From contig JADJOR010000008.1 in NCBI GenBank assembly GCA_016713665.1, positions 414,845 to 478,844 on the forward strand: 64,000 nucleotides of DNA, written 5' to 3'. Positions 10,719 through 19,728 of the stretch are shown piece by piece. Position numbers and translations under genes: made by a program. The stretch is from Deltaproteobacteria bacterium. Its GTDB lineage: Bacteria; Myxococcota_A; UBA9160; UBA4427. Under the pieces are notes generated by a model. The model worked only from the letters and a program-made list of their open reading frames with translations, was not told where the DNA came from and did no database searches. Numbering within the stretch: the first letter of the stretch is position 1; each line of letters starts with the position of its first letter.

Positions 10719-11864
10719 CTACGGGGCCGGCGGCGGCACGTCGGCCGGCGCTTCCGCCATCCCGGCCCCCATCCCCGGAAACAGCACGACCTCGTCGTAG
10801 CGCGGAAGCGTCGCGATCCGGAGTCCCGGCGTCTCAGCGAGCTTCTGCTTCAGGAAGGCGAGCGTGCGGTCCCCGTCGCTCGAGAGCAGGGACGCCGCCC
10901 TCACCTCGCCGACGAAGGGCCCCTCGATCGGCCCCATCAAGCTGTCCCAGTGGACCGGGATCACGCGGCGCGCCCCCGTCGCGACGACGGTCTCCCGCCA
11001 GTAGGTCTCGCGATAGTCCGCCGTCTGCGTGCCGAGCCCGCCGATCCCGAGGAAGACGAGCTCGGCGTCGTAGCCCGCGAGCCCGCCTTCGACGTAGCCG
11101 GCGCTGCCCTGGATCAGGAACGTGCCGAGGGGATGACGGACGTGGATCGCATACGGCGTGCCGAGGCGATAGTCGAAGGCCGCGACCGGCGGGACGAGGG
11201 GCGCCTCGATCTCCGGCCTCTCGAGGGCCTGTGCGCGCACCGCCGGATCCGGGAACTCGAAGTGGCGCGTCTCCACGAGCGTGATCTCGAAGCGCCCGAA
11301 GCGCTCCGGCTCGCGACTCCGCGCGATCCGGATCTGGGACTCGGGAAGCCCCCAGCCCCGGCCGATGTTCGCCGTCGAGGGCGAGCCGAGCAGGATCGCC
11401 CCCGTCCGCTTCGCGACCTCGGGCGCGTCCATCGCGTGGTCGAAATGCGAGTGGACGGGGATGACGGCCGCGAGCCGCCCGCCCCCTTCGCCGCCGATCC
11501 CGTTGCGCTCGAGCCCGCGCGCGATCGCCTCCCCATCCGGCGCGATCTTCCCCCGGTAGAGCTGGCGCGCCCCGAAGCGCGAGAACCACCCGTCGACCAT
11601 CCACGCCGTCTCGCCGTCCGAGAAGAGCAGCGTCGAGGTCCCCGTGAAGCGGACCGTCAGCGAGCCGGGCGGAACGTCGGCGCTCGCCGCCACCGCCCAG
11701 GCCGGGTCGACGGGCGGCGGCGTCGACGTCCCGAAGAGGAACGCCGCGACGGCGCCGAGCAGCAGCGCCAGGGCTGCGAGTCCCATGAGCACGCCGCGCA
11801 GGACGTGACCCGTTCGCTGCGCTCGGCCCCGCTCCCCTCTGCTCGTCGTTCGTTCAATCCCCAC
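10719..11864 (-). CDS. Membrane-anchored metallo-beta-lactamase-fold hydrolase
   Basis: One N-terminal membrane segment (VLMGLAALALLLGAVAAFLFG) anchors a periplasmic MBL domain. The metal-binding motif HSHFDHAMD lies at about residues 138-146, with later His and Asp ligands in VRHPLGTFLIQGSAG, LVFLGIGGLG and IPVHWDS. The arrangement resembles UlaG-like lactonase and phosphodiesterase relatives, but the substrate is unknown. I chose GTG 11864, which overlaps the end of the upstream esterase gene by 11 bases and keeps basic residues before the membrane segment. ATG 11786, inside the segment, is the alternative. The overlap suggests cotranscription with the GDSL esterase. Confidence 0.75.
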   Translation of the reverse strand: MGIERTTSRGERGRAQRTGHVLRGVLMGLAALALLLGAVAAFLFGTSTPPPVDPAWAVAASADVPPGSLTVRFTGTSTLLFSDGETAWMVDGWFSRFGARQLYRGKIAPDGEAIARGLERNGIGGEGGGRLAAVIPVHSHFDHAMDAPEVAKRTGAILLGSPSTANIGRGWGLPESQIRIARSREPERFGRFEITLVETRHFEFPDPAVRAQALERPEIEAPLVPPVAAFDYRLGTPYAIHVRHPLGTFLIQGSAGYVEGGLAGYDAELVFLGIGGLGTQTADYRETYWRETVVATGARRVIPVHWDSLMGPIEGPFVGEVRAASLLSSDGDRTLAFLKQKLAETPGLRIATLPRYDEVVLFPGMGAGMAEAPADVPPPAP

Positions 11865-12927
11865 GCCGCGGCCGCCCCGACGCGAGGGCGGCGAGTCCAC
11901 CGAGGATCAAGACCGATGTCCCGGGCTCCGGCACGACCGCGACGAGCTCCTGGCCGAGCACCTGGAGGACCTGCGTCGTCGGGTGCACCGTGTCGAAGAA
12001 CGCGTAGCCATCGCAGGTCGGCGCCCCGGCCGGCGGAGCCGCCCCGGCGAGCAGACACGCCGTCGTCGTATTCAGATCGGCGGGCAGTCCGAAGAGCGCT
12101 GGATTCGCGAGCAGCTGGTCCGACCAGGCGATCGTGTCGAAGAAGATCGCGTTCGCGGGCAGGACGGCCTGGATCGCCGCGTTCATGTCGAGAGATGCCT
12201 GGCGACCGACCGCGGCAATCGGCGCTCCGAAAGCGCCCACCTCGGGAATCCCGCCGACGTTGCCGACGCCCACGAACAGGAAATTCTGGGCGCCGGCCAG
12301 CGCCAGGGCATCGATGGCCGACGCGACGGCGTTCGCGGCCCCGTCGATCACGGCCTGGCGCGCCGTCCCGGAGAGATTGTCGATGATGATGTCCCGGACG
12401 TCGTTGCCGCCGACGTTGATCATGATCAACGTATTCGGATCGATCGGTGCTCCCGCCTGCCGGAGCAGATAGATCTGGGTCTGGGCCTGGAGGTCCGGCA
12501 GGAAGTCGCCGTCGTCGCGGGCACGCGCCCCGCCGAAGGCGAAGTTGTCGCCGCCCACGAGCGCACCGACCGAATTGCTGCCTTCGATCTCGTGATTGAG
12601 CACGTCCGCCGGGTTGAGCCCGTTCGTGAAGCGACCCCCGAAATAACCGAGCGACGCAGGAGCCGGATCAGGAAAGCCGTTTCCGACGGCCACGGCCTGG
12701 GTATTGCCTTGATCGACGATGCTGTCCCCGAACACGATCAGGTTCGTGAAGGAGAGCGCCGAGGCGTCCAGCGAGGCGAGAAGACAGCCGAGTCCCGCCA
12801 TCAGGGCCGTCGCGCTCGCGCTGCGCCTCCTGCCCGGACGAATCGAAGCCCCGACTGCTCCCCTTCGTCTTCCGAAATCAAACGCATCCGACCGGAATCG
12901 ATCTTCGAGCGTACGGGCGCCGTTCAT
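11854..12927 (-). CDS. GDSL/SGNH-family esterase with PEP-CTERM sorting signal
   Basis: ATG 12927 follows an AAGGGGG ribosome site. There is a long N-region, then a signal peptide ending near DASALS. The SGNH blocks follow in order: FGDSIVDQGN (catalytic Ser), GRFTNGLNPADVL, MINVGGNDVRD (Gly and Asn of the oxyanion hole) and DTVHPT (Asp-His). Secreted lipase or acylhydrolase activity is expected. The C-terminus VPEPGTSVLILGGLAALASGRPRRGD is a canonical PEP-CTERM tail (motif, hydrophobic segment, Arg cluster), which an exosortase would process; no exosortase gene is in the window. It overlaps the MBL hydrolase gene downstream. Confidence 0.88.
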   Translation of the reverse strand: MNGARTLEDRFRSDAFDFGRRRGAVGASIRPGRRRSASATALMAGLGCLLASLDASALSFTNLIVFGDSIVDQGNTQAVAVGNGFPDPAPASLGYFGGRFTNGLNPADVLNHEIEGSNSVGALVGGDNFAFGGARARDDGDFLPDLQAQTQIYLLRQAGAPIDPNTLIMINVGGNDVRDIIIDNLSGTARQAVIDGAANAVASAIDALALAGAQNFLFVGVGNVGGIPEVGAFGAPIAAVGRQASLDMNAAIQAVLPANAIFFDTIAWSDQLLANPALFGLPADLNTTTACLLAGAAPPAGAPTCDGYAFFDTVHPTTQVLQVLGQELVAVVPEPGTSVLILGGLAALASGRPRRGD

Positions 12928-12995
12928 CCGAAACCCCCTTCCCAGAGTGGTGAGCCCCACGATCGGCGACGACCGATGCGGGGACGGATGGCATC

Positions 12996-13025
12996 GTTCT
13001 ACTACACTGCGAGAACTCGAGTCAA
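12996..13025 (-). promoter_or_regulatory. Candidate sigma70-like promoter for the GDSL esterase gene
   Basis: On the minus strand TTGACT (13020-13025 reversed) and TAGAAC (12996-13001 reversed) are 18 bases apart in a locally A+T-richer stretch, about 65 bases before the esterase ATG. Match is 5 of 6 for -35 and 4 of 6 for -10. Recognised by pattern only. Confidence 0.35.
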
Positions 13026-13091
13026 AGGATATTCCCGACACCGGTGGTCATCCCGGCGGCGAAGCTCCGAGTGGGAGGCTCGGCCAGGCCA

Positions 13092-14021
13092 ATGCAGCGC
13101 AGTCCGATCCACCACCGCCGCGTGTCGGGGCACCTTCTCGTCGCCCTCTGCGCGTCGCTCGCGGTGTTCGTTTCGTGTTCCACGATGCCTCCGAAGGAAC
13201 GTCAGCTCCTCTACGCACCCGATGAATTTCGCCTGGCTCTGGAGAGTCGCATCGCGGAGCTCCCCGCTTCCCTGTCGGCCCCGCCCTTCGAAGTCGACCC
13301 GAAGACGGTGAAACGCGCGCTGGCCGCCATCGAGAAGGCCCCGCTCGGTCCCCCTCGCGTCGAGGCGCTGGTCCAGTTCCTGACGGAGCCCGAGCCGAAG
13401 GGGCTCGGCATCGTCTACGACTGGTCCGTCACGGCCAATGCGGCGCGGACGCTCGAGCTGCGACGAGGCAATTGTTTTGCGCTGGCGAGCGTCCTCGTCG
13501 GCCTGGGACGGGGAGTCGGATGGCCGATCTACTACGCCGAGGCACGACCACGGACGCCCGAGACGCAACAATTCGAGGACGTGAGGGCGCTGTCGGACCA
13601 CATGATCGTCTTGATCGTCGCGAAGACCGTCCAGATGTACGTCGACTTCACCGGCCTGATCAAGAACGATCAATACGACATCCGGGCCATCGACGACCTG
13701 ACCGCCTACGCCCACCTGATCAACAATCTCGCCGGCCAACGCGTCATGAATCCGGATCGCGCGTCGAGCGACGAGGACTGGCAGGCCGCCCTCGAGGGCT
13801 TCGAGCTCGCGACCCGCATCCAGCCCGATCTCGGACGCGCGTGGAACAACCTCGGCATCGTCTACCGAAGGCTCGGGCGCATCGACGACGCGCGCGAGGC
13901 CTATCATCGCGCGCTCGAGCTCGACGCCGGCTTCGGTTCGGCCGAGCGCAATCTCAGTCTGATGGAGACCCGCTCCCAGGGTGGACCGAGCCTGATCCGG
14001 AGCGGGAGCTCGAAACCATGA
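13092..14021 (+). CDS. Lipoprotein with transglutaminase-like and TPR domains
   Basis: Start taken at ATG 13092, giving a basic N-region, a hydrophobic segment and the lipobox VFVSC at about residue 29. The middle has RGNCFALASVLVGLGR (candidate nucleophile Cys), LSDHMIVL (His) and MYVDFTG (Asp). The order and spacing suit a bacterial transglutaminase-like fold. The C-terminal third holds two TPR motifs (ALEGFELATRIQPDLGRAWN, then NNLGIVYRRLGRIDDAREAY). The product is probably an envelope lipoprotein that processes or scaffolds other proteins; the substrate is unknown. It is followed closely by a site-2 protease gene, so an envelope quality-control or signalling role is possible but unproven. 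Confidence 0.75.
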   Translation: MQRSPIHHRRVSGHLLVALCASLAVFVSCSTMPPKERQLLYAPDEFRLALESRIAELPASLSAPPFEVDPKTVKRALAAIEKAPLGPPRVEALVQFLTEPEPKGLGIVYDWSVTANAARTLELRRGNCFALASVLVGLGRGVGWPIYYAEARPRTPETQQFEDVRALSDHMIVLIVAKTVQMYVDFTGLIKNDQYDIRAIDDLTAYAHLINNLAGQRVMNPDRASSDEDWQAALEGFELATRIQPDLGRAWNNLGIVYRRLGRIDDAREAYHRALELDAGFGSAERNLSLMETRSQGGPSLIRSGSSKP

Positions 14022-14034
14022 GGAGTCTCTTCGC

Positions 14035-14739
14035 TTGAACGATCCCGTCGAAGCCATCGCCTTCTATGCCGTCTTCGTCTTCGCCGTGACGGTCCACGAG
14101 GCCGCCCACGCGTGGGTCGCCATGAAGGGGGGCGATCTCACGGCCTACGCCGGCGGTCAGGTCTCCCTCGACCCGCTGCCCCACATGAAGCGCGAGCCCT
14201 TCGGCATGGTGATCCTGCCGATCCTGACGGTCGCGCTCAACGGGTTTCCGATCGGCTACGCGAGCGCGCCCTACGATCCGAGCTGGGCGATGCGCCATCC
14301 GCGGCGCGCGGCCTGGATGGCGCTCGCGGGCCCCGGCGCCAACTTCGCGATGACCCTGCTCGCCTTCGCTGCGATCCGGATCGGCGTCGCCGGGGGCCAG
14401 TTCATGGCCCCGGACGGCCTGAACTTCACGTCGGTGACCGCGGCCGCCGGCGACCCGGGCGGTCTCGCGGCCGCGGCGGCGATGCTGCTCTCGATCTTCT
14501 TCTCGATGAACCTGCTGCTCTTCGTGCTGAACATGCTGCCGGTGCCGCCCCTCGACGGCAGCGGCGCCATCGGCCTCGTGCTGCCCCCGAGCTGGGCCGA
14601 GGCCTATCAGTCTCTCTGTCGGCAGCCGATCGTCGCGATCGTCGCCTTGCTCGCGGTCTGGAATTTCGCGGGCCACGTCTTCCGACCCTGCTTCCGACTC
14701 GCCGTCGCGTGGCTCTACCCCGACGCACGCTACGAATGA
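14035..14739 (+). CDS. Site-2 protease family (M50) membrane metalloprotease
   Basis: A 234-residue multi-pass membrane protein with the zinc motif HEAAHAW at about residues 20-26 in the first helix and the third-ligand segment NMLPVPPLDGSG at about residues 164-175. These are the two signatures of the compact M50 family (FWDD/Rip-like). It would cut membrane-embedded substrates. TTG 14035 is the chosen start; an AGGAG lies about 9 bases upstream. An ATG at 14019 in another frame is immediately followed by a stop. It follows the TPR lipoprotein by 13 bases, so the two are likely cotranscribed, and converges on the outer-membrane protein gene with only 10 bases between stops. Confidence 0.85.
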   Translation: MNDPVEAIAFYAVFVFAVTVHEAAHAWVAMKGGDLTAYAGGQVSLDPLPHMKREPFGMVILPILTVALNGFPIGYASAPYDPSWAMRHPRRAAWMALAGPGANFAMTLLAFAAIRIGVAGGQFMAPDGLNFTSVTAAAGDPGGLAAAAAMLLSIFFSMNLLLFVLNMLPVPPLDGSGAIGLVLPPSWAEAYQSLCRQPIVAIVALLAVWNFAGHVFRPCFRLAVAWLYPDARYE

Positions 14740-14749
14740 GCCGCGTCGA

Positions 14750-15703
14750 CTATCGGAGCCGCGGGTCGAAGCGGACCGAGACGCCGCCGAGCACCTGATA
14801 CTGGATCGGCTCGGGATCGTTCAGGCTCGAGACGAACTGGAAGGTACCGCGGGGGGAGCTCCCCGAGGCGGACATGTCGCGGTCGGTGGCGAACCAGGAC
14901 ATGCGGCCCTCCAGAAAGAAGCCGAAGCGCAGCGGGCCCTGCTGGTAGGCGTCGACGGAGAAGGTCTCCGTGATGCTGATGCCGTGGTAGAGCTCGCGGT
15001 CGCCCTTCACGTCGATGTACTCGGCCTCGGACTCCGTGGTGCTGCTGCGGGGGCTCGTGCGGCGCAGGTAGGTCCCCTCCGCCTGGGCCGCCATGCCGAT
15101 GTACTCGAAGCCCTGCATGAAGTGGAACTGCTGCTGGTCGAAGGGGAGCGTGAAGTCCACGCCGAGCCCGGCGGTCCAGATGTAATCGACCGAGGTCCGA
15201 TTGCGCAGGCGGATCGAGCAGGTCGCGGTCGGACCCGGCGGATTGCCGACGGTGGACGGGCAGTTGTCGTCGAAGCCCGGCGTGCCCGTGTCGTACTGGA
15301 CGTCTTCACGATCCGAGATGAGCCCGCGCGAGATCGGCACGTTGAGGCTGCTGCGCAGCACGAGTCGGGGCCGCGTCGGAATCGCGAGCTCGACGGGGGT
15401 CAGGAGCTCGAGGCCGAACTTGAAATGTTGCGAGATGAGCGAGTCGCCGCTGTCGGAGAGGGTCGTCGTGCCCGTCTCGGTTGGGACGACGGCCTCGCCC
15501 TTGTGGGGCTGGGTCAGGACGCCGAAGCCGAGGGTGAGCTGGGGCTCCCAGCCGGGGCCGACGGGGAGGTCGGCGCTCTCGTCGGCGAGCGGTGCATCGA
15601 CGTAGGGCTCTTCGGCGCGGGCGGTCCACGCCGCCGCGCTCGTGAGGGCGACGACCAGGGCGACCGCGAACGCGCGTTCGGCGAACGGAAACGCTCTTTC
15701 CAT
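14750..15703 (-). CDS. Predicted outer-membrane beta-barrel protein of unknown function
   Basis: A 317-residue product with a clear signal peptide (hydrophobic VALVVALTSAAAWTARA, cleavage after ARA) and then alternating aromatic, polar and hydrophobic stretches such as WTAGLGVDFTLPF, FGFFLEGRMSWFA and YQVLGGVSVRFDPRLR. The final Arg is atypical, since many barrels end in Phe. CPSTVGNPPGPTATC suggests a disulfide-closed loop. I do not recognise a named family. The ATG overlaps the stop of the preceding lipoprotein gene (ATGA), making this the last gene of the five-gene operon that starts near 23.5 kb. A role at the outer membrane with the TonB receptor is inferred from that linkage. Confidence 0.7.
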   Translation of the reverse strand: MERAFPFAERAFAVALVVALTSAAAWTARAEEPYVDAPLADESADLPVGPGWEPQLTLGFGVLTQPHKGEAVVPTETGTTTLSDSGDSLISQHFKFGLELLTPVELAIPTRPRLVLRSSLNVPISRGLISDREDVQYDTGTPGFDDNCPSTVGNPPGPTATCSIRLRNRTSVDYIWTAGLGVDFTLPFDQQQFHFMQGFEYIGMAAQAEGTYLRRTSPRSSTTESEAEYIDVKGDRELYHGISITETFSVDAYQQGPLRFGFFLEGRMSWFATDRDMSASGSSPRGTFQFVSSLNDPEPIQYQVLGGVSVRFDPRLR

Positions 15704-16977
15704 CACGGCTTCGGCCCCTCGCTCCCGGCCTTCTTCACCTCGCGCTGCTGCTGACGGATGGCATGCAGTCCGAGCACGGCCTGCTCGACCTCGTTCGGAA
15801 CGCCGACTTCGGCCATGTAGCGCTCGACCGCAGGATGATCCTTGCGCGACCACATCGCGAGGATCTGCTTCAGCGCGGCGATCTTCTCGCCCGGCGCCTC
15901 GATCTTCTCCGCGAGCGGAAGAGCCTCGTGGATGTCCACCGAGATGAGGTACTGCGTGAGCGGGAACCGCATCGAAGCGTCGATCGCGGGATCGTCCAGA
16001 TGCGCCCGGATCCAGGCCGAGGCCGCCTTGCCGTCGGACTTGAGATAATGATAGGCGGCCGAGCGCAGCCCGAGATGGCGGCCGGCGCTGTCCTTGCGGC
16101 CGCGGAGCCATTCGATCGTCGCGAGCGGATCGCGCGCACCGGCCGCCTCGGCGATCCCGTCGAGATAGGCCCCGAGCGCGAGCTTCGGCTCGACCTCCTC
16201 GTACCAGGCGAAGGCCGCGGCCGGATCGTAGTGGGCGAGGCTCACCAGCGCCGAGTGCAGCGCGTCCCGCTTCAGGTCGTTCTTCGCCTCCCACGGAATC
16301 GAATCGACCCAGGCCCGCAGCTTCGGCATGCCGCTGCGGTAGAACTCGATCATCGCCTGGGTGATCACCCAGCTGCGCTCCTGGCCCGACGGCAGGTCCT
16401 CGAGGAGCTTCGTCAGCGCCTCGTGTCGCCCGGCCGACGCCAGACCCGCAGCGGTCGCATCGACGATCAGATTGCGGACGGTCCCGGACTCCGGCCCCTC
16501 CGGCCCGAGCGACGCCAACGCGAACGCGCGGGCTTCGTCGGCGCCGCCGTGGCGGGTCCAGTAGTGGACGACCTCGGAGATCGCGCTCTGACCGACCATC
16601 GGCGCGCGCCAGTGGGTGAACCAGTCGAGGGCGGCCCGGGCATCGATGCGGGCCCAGGCGTTCGCGAAGACCCGGACCTCGTCGCGATCGAGCCCCTCGA
16701 CCGCGGCGTCGTAGGCATCTCTCGCCCCCTCGACGTTCTCCGCGTCGACCCGCTCCATGAGCGCGCAGATCGCGGAGAGCCGATCGAGGGTATCCGGGAG
16801 GACGAGCGCCTCGGCGACGGCCTGCTTCATCGCCCCGGCGTCGAGCGGCCCTGCGGCCGCCCCATCGGCCGAGCCGGCGCCGCCCTGCGAGCCCGGCGGC
16901 GAGCAGGCCGAAAGCCCGAGCCAGAGCAGGGCGAGCAGCATCGAAGAACGGAGCGGGCGGAGCGTCGGAGATTGCAT
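15703..16977 (-). CDS. Helical-repeat lipoprotein of unknown function
   Basis: A 424-residue product. The signal peptide ends in lipobox GLSAC at about residue 25, so the protein should be lipid-anchored. A Gly/Ala/Ser linker is followed by an all-helical body with repeated Trp-containing units (ALDWFTHWR, AFAWYEEVEPK, TIEWLRGRKDS, ASAWIRAHLDD). These look like degenerate HEAT/TPR-type or SEL1-like repeats, and no catalytic motif is visible. Its ATG lies one base from the TonB receptor stop and its TGA overlaps the barrel gene ATG, so it is tightly coupled between two outer-membrane proteins. An adaptor or assembly role is inference from position only. Confidence 0.7.
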   Translation of the reverse strand: MQSPTLRPLRSSMLLALLWLGLSACSPPGSQGGAGSADGAAAGPLDAGAMKQAVAEALVLPDTLDRLSAICALMERVDAENVEGARDAYDAAVEGLDRDEVRVFANAWARIDARAALDWFTHWRAPMVGQSAISEVVHYWTRHGGADEARAFALASLGPEGPESGTVRNLIVDATAAGLASAGRHEALTKLLEDLPSGQERSWVITQAMIEFYRSGMPKLRAWVDSIPWEAKNDLKRDALHSALVSLAHYDPAAAFAWYEEVEPKLALGAYLDGIAEAAGARDPLATIEWLRGRKDSAGRHLGLRSAAYHYLKSDGKAASAWIRAHLDDPAIDASMRFPLTQYLISVDIHEALPLAEKIEAPGEKIAALKQILAMWSRKDHPAVERYMAEVGVPNEVEQAVLGLHAIRQQQREVKKAGSEGPKP

Positions 16978-19587
16978 CTAGAACTTCACCGTGGCCGTGA
17001 CGCCGTAGGTCCGGGGATCCCCGACGGCGTGAAGAATGGACTGTCGCAGGCGGGCGAGATTGAAGACGTCGACCGTGTAGGCCTGATCGGTCAGGTTCTC
17101 GACCCAGGCGGAGAGCTCGAAGTTCTCGGTCGGCGCCTTGTAGGTCAGCCGGAAGTTGAGGAGCCAGAGGGGATCCTGCTTCAAGAGATTCGAATTCGAG
17201 ACGTCGAAGTAGACCTTGTCCTTGAAGGTCCAGTCGAGCCGGGGAATCACCGCCCCCCAGTCCCCGCCGAGGGGCCACGCGATGAAGCCGATGAAAGAGT
17301 ACTCCGGCGAGTTGATGAGGCGGTTGCCGGAGAAGTCCTCGGTCAGCGTGATGATCGCCGTCTCGGGCTGGACGGTCTGGGTGTTGACGAAATCGGTGTA
17401 CTTGCTGTCGAGCCAGGCGAACGTCACGTGGATCCAGAGCTTGTCGAGGAGCAGCGGTCCCCAGTCCTCGAAGGGCTTGACGTCGAACTCGGCCTCGAAC
17501 CCGAGGACGTCCGCGTCGTCGGCGTTGACGAGCTGCTGGACCGGGACGCCGCCGCCCACGTTCAGGAGGCGGAAGATCTGGATGTTGTTGTAGTCGTAGT
17601 AGAAGAGCGCCCAGTTCGCGGTGAGCCGCTTGCCCCAGAGCATGCTCTTCATGCCGAGCTCGACCGAGTCGATCTCCTCGGGATCGACCGGCGTCGTCAG
17701 GTTGTCGCCGTTCGAGGTCCGGGAGTTCGGGAAGACGACGCCGCCGTTGATGTGCGGCCCCTTCCATCCCCTCGCATAACGAAGATAGAAGCTCACGTCC
17801 TCGACGGGCGTCCAGGTCCCCTTGAGATCGCCGGCCGCACCGACCTTCTTCGTCGCCGCGACGGCCGTCTGATCGCAGAACTTGAGATCGGTCGGACTCT
17901 CCTGGCAAACGCGTTCGCCGGTGGCGAGATTGGATCTGAAGCTGCGGAGGTTCAGCTCCTTGTCCTCGTAGTTGACGCGCGCCCCGCCTTCGACCTTGAA
18001 CGCCTCGACGGGCTCCCACGCGAGATTGAGCCAGCCGGTGCCGTACCGCGTGAAGAAGCCGTAGCCCTGCTGGATGACCGGATTCGTCAGGCCGAGGACG
18101 AACTGGTTGTCGACCTGGAGGCCCTCGTAGAGGTACATGCCGCCGAGCTGCCAGCGGAAGCCCTGGTCCGCGTCGTAGTCGACGCGGAGCTCCTGCGTGA
18201 CCTGTCGGGCCTCGTTGCCCAGCACCGGCTCGAGGCCGAGATAGGGATTGCCGTCGAGGTTGAGCTCGACGTGGCGCTTGTTCCATTCGTAGCCGGTCAC
18301 GCTCGTCAGTGAGAAGGCGCCGTAGTCGAGCTTGCCGACGAGGCTCGTCCCGAAGAGGTCGAGCTTCTCCTTCTCGACGTTGTTGTAGTCGCCCTCGTAG
18401 GGATTGCCGTCGAAGGGACTGTTGATCGGGAGCTTGACGTTCGCCGTGCCGGGGACGACGAACTGGTTGTCGGGGTCGACGTAGCCGTTCGCGTCGAGGG
18501 CGGTGCGGGTGCTCGGCTTGATCTCGTTGGCGCGCTGCTGGGCGCCGACGACCTGGAACTGCCGTGCGTCTCCGCGATTCTGCCCGCCGTGGAAGTTGAG
18601 GATGAAGTCGAGCCCGACCTCGCCGACCTCCTGCTGGGCACGGAGCAGCGTCCGCGCGCCCCAGTTGCTCTGGTCGTTCACCCACTGCTTGACCGGCGGC
18701 ACCTCCCCGACGTTCCAACCGAGCCCACCGAAGGGCACGAGGATGTCCGACGTGTTCTGCGTGTTGAAGCACTGATTGAAGACGCGTTGCGCCCGCGACT
18801 GCGTGATCGGCAGCCCGGGGTTCGTGTTGAACCCGGGATCGGCGCAGCGATTGCGCACGAAGCCGTCGCGCGCGTTCGTCCGGAACGAGCTGCGCATCGA
18901 GATCACGTCGGGGACGATCACGTTCTCGACCGCGCCTTCGAGCTGGACCTGATTGAAGCGGCCGTAGGTCGCCCGGAAGGTCGCCCCGGGCGTGCTCGTC
19001 GGCTTCTTCGCGACGACGCGGATCGTCCCTGCGGAGGAGTTGCGCCCGTACATCGTCGTCTGCGGTCCCCGCAGCACGTCGACGTTCTCGACGTCGAAGA
19101 GCTGCGCGAGCTGGCCGGCGGGGGAGTTCATGTAGATCTCGTCGTTGTAGACGGCGACCGACGACGAGGAGTTGGCGTTGAAGTCGCGAATGCCGACGCC
19201 GCGGATGAAGAGCGTCGGATTCGAGGCCGCAAAGGGCGTACGGATCTCGAGGTTCGGCGTGAACTGGGAGATGTCGGAGAGATCCGAGGCGCCGAGGGCC
19301 TGGAGATAGTTCGCGTCGAACTTGATCGCGGAGACTTCCTGGGTCTGGAGCAGGGCGGCGGCGCCCGTCCCGACGACCACCATCTCCTCGACGCCGGCGA
19401 ACGGATCGGCGCCGCTCGAGCCGGACGAGCCGGACGAGCCGCCGGGCGAGGCGTCCTGAGCGGATGCAGGCAAACCGAGCCACGTCGCCATCGCGAGAAC
19501 GGCCCAAACCCGGACCCACCCGGGTCTGCGGATGTCGAGCCTCCGGATGTCGACGCTGCGGCTCGTCACGGGCGCGACGAACGACAC
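16978..19587 (-). CDS. TonB-dependent outer-membrane receptor
   Basis: An 869-residue protein with a signal peptide and a low-complexity GSSGSSGSSG linker. A plug domain follows: EEMVVVGTGAAALLQ, ISQFTPNLEIRTPF, IRGVGIRDFNANSSSSVAVYNDEIYM and VEVLRGPQ-like VDVLRGPQTTMYGRNSSAGTI. The beta-barrel ends in YGVTATVKF, the usual terminal aromatic of outer-membrane proteins. The class takes up iron complexes, vitamins, glycans or other large solutes using TonB/ExbBD energy; the substrate is not readable. No TonB, ExbB or ExbD gene is in the window. It is the third gene of an operon after a TPR lipoprotein and a phosphatase-superfamily hydrolase. Confidence 0.9.
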   Translation of the reverse strand: MSFVAPVTSRSVDIRRLDIRRPGWVRVWAVLAMATWLGLPASAQDASPGGSSGSSGSSGADPFAGVEEMVVVGTGAAALLQTQEVSAIKFDANYLQALGASDLSDISQFTPNLEIRTPFAASNPTLFIRGVGIRDFNANSSSSVAVYNDEIYMNSPAGQLAQLFDVENVDVLRGPQTTMYGRNSSAGTIRVVAKKPTSTPGATFRATYGRFNQVQLEGAVENVIVPDVISMRSSFRTNARDGFVRNRCADPGFNTNPGLPITQSRAQRVFNQCFNTQNTSDILVPFGGLGWNVGEVPPVKQWVNDQSNWGARTLLRAQQEVGEVGLDFILNFHGGQNRGDARQFQVVGAQQRANEIKPSTRTALDANGYVDPDNQFVVPGTANVKLPINSPFDGNPYEGDYNNVEKEKLDLFGTSLVGKLDYGAFSLTSVTGYEWNKRHVELNLDGNPYLGLEPVLGNEARQVTQELRVDYDADQGFRWQLGGMYLYEGLQVDNQFVLGLTNPVIQQGYGFFTRYGTGWLNLAWEPVEAFKVEGGARVNYEDKELNLRSFRSNLATGERVCQESPTDLKFCDQTAVAATKKVGAAGDLKGTWTPVEDVSFYLRYARGWKGPHINGGVVFPNSRTSNGDNLTTPVDPEEIDSVELGMKSMLWGKRLTANWALFYYDYNNIQIFRLLNVGGGVPVQQLVNADDADVLGFEAEFDVKPFEDWGPLLLDKLWIHVTFAWLDSKYTDFVNTQTVQPETAIITLTEDFSGNRLINSPEYSFIGFIAWPLGGDWGAVIPRLDWTFKDKVYFDVSNSNLLKQDPLWLLNFRLTYKAPTENFELSAWVENLTDQAYTVDVFNLARLRQSILHAVGDPRTYGVTATVKF

Positions 19588-19728
19588 TGGGACCTCCCTG
19601 GGTATCTGGACTGGAACCGGGCTCGGTCTCCTCCGGTGACTCTCTCGAACGTCCTCGAAGATCCTCGACGTTTCCCGAAAGCGCCGCTCGAAATCCCTGC
19701 ACGTCGCCGGCGTCCGTCTGCCGACCGT

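Noticed and set aside
10572..12386. Long plus-strand open frame through the MBL and esterase genes
   Set aside because: Arg-rich, low-complexity translation; both genes on the opposite strand have clear motifs.
19400..19450. GSSGSSGSSG stretch as a tandem repeat or CRISPR-like array
   Set aside because: It is a short coding linker after the signal peptide of the TonB receptor.
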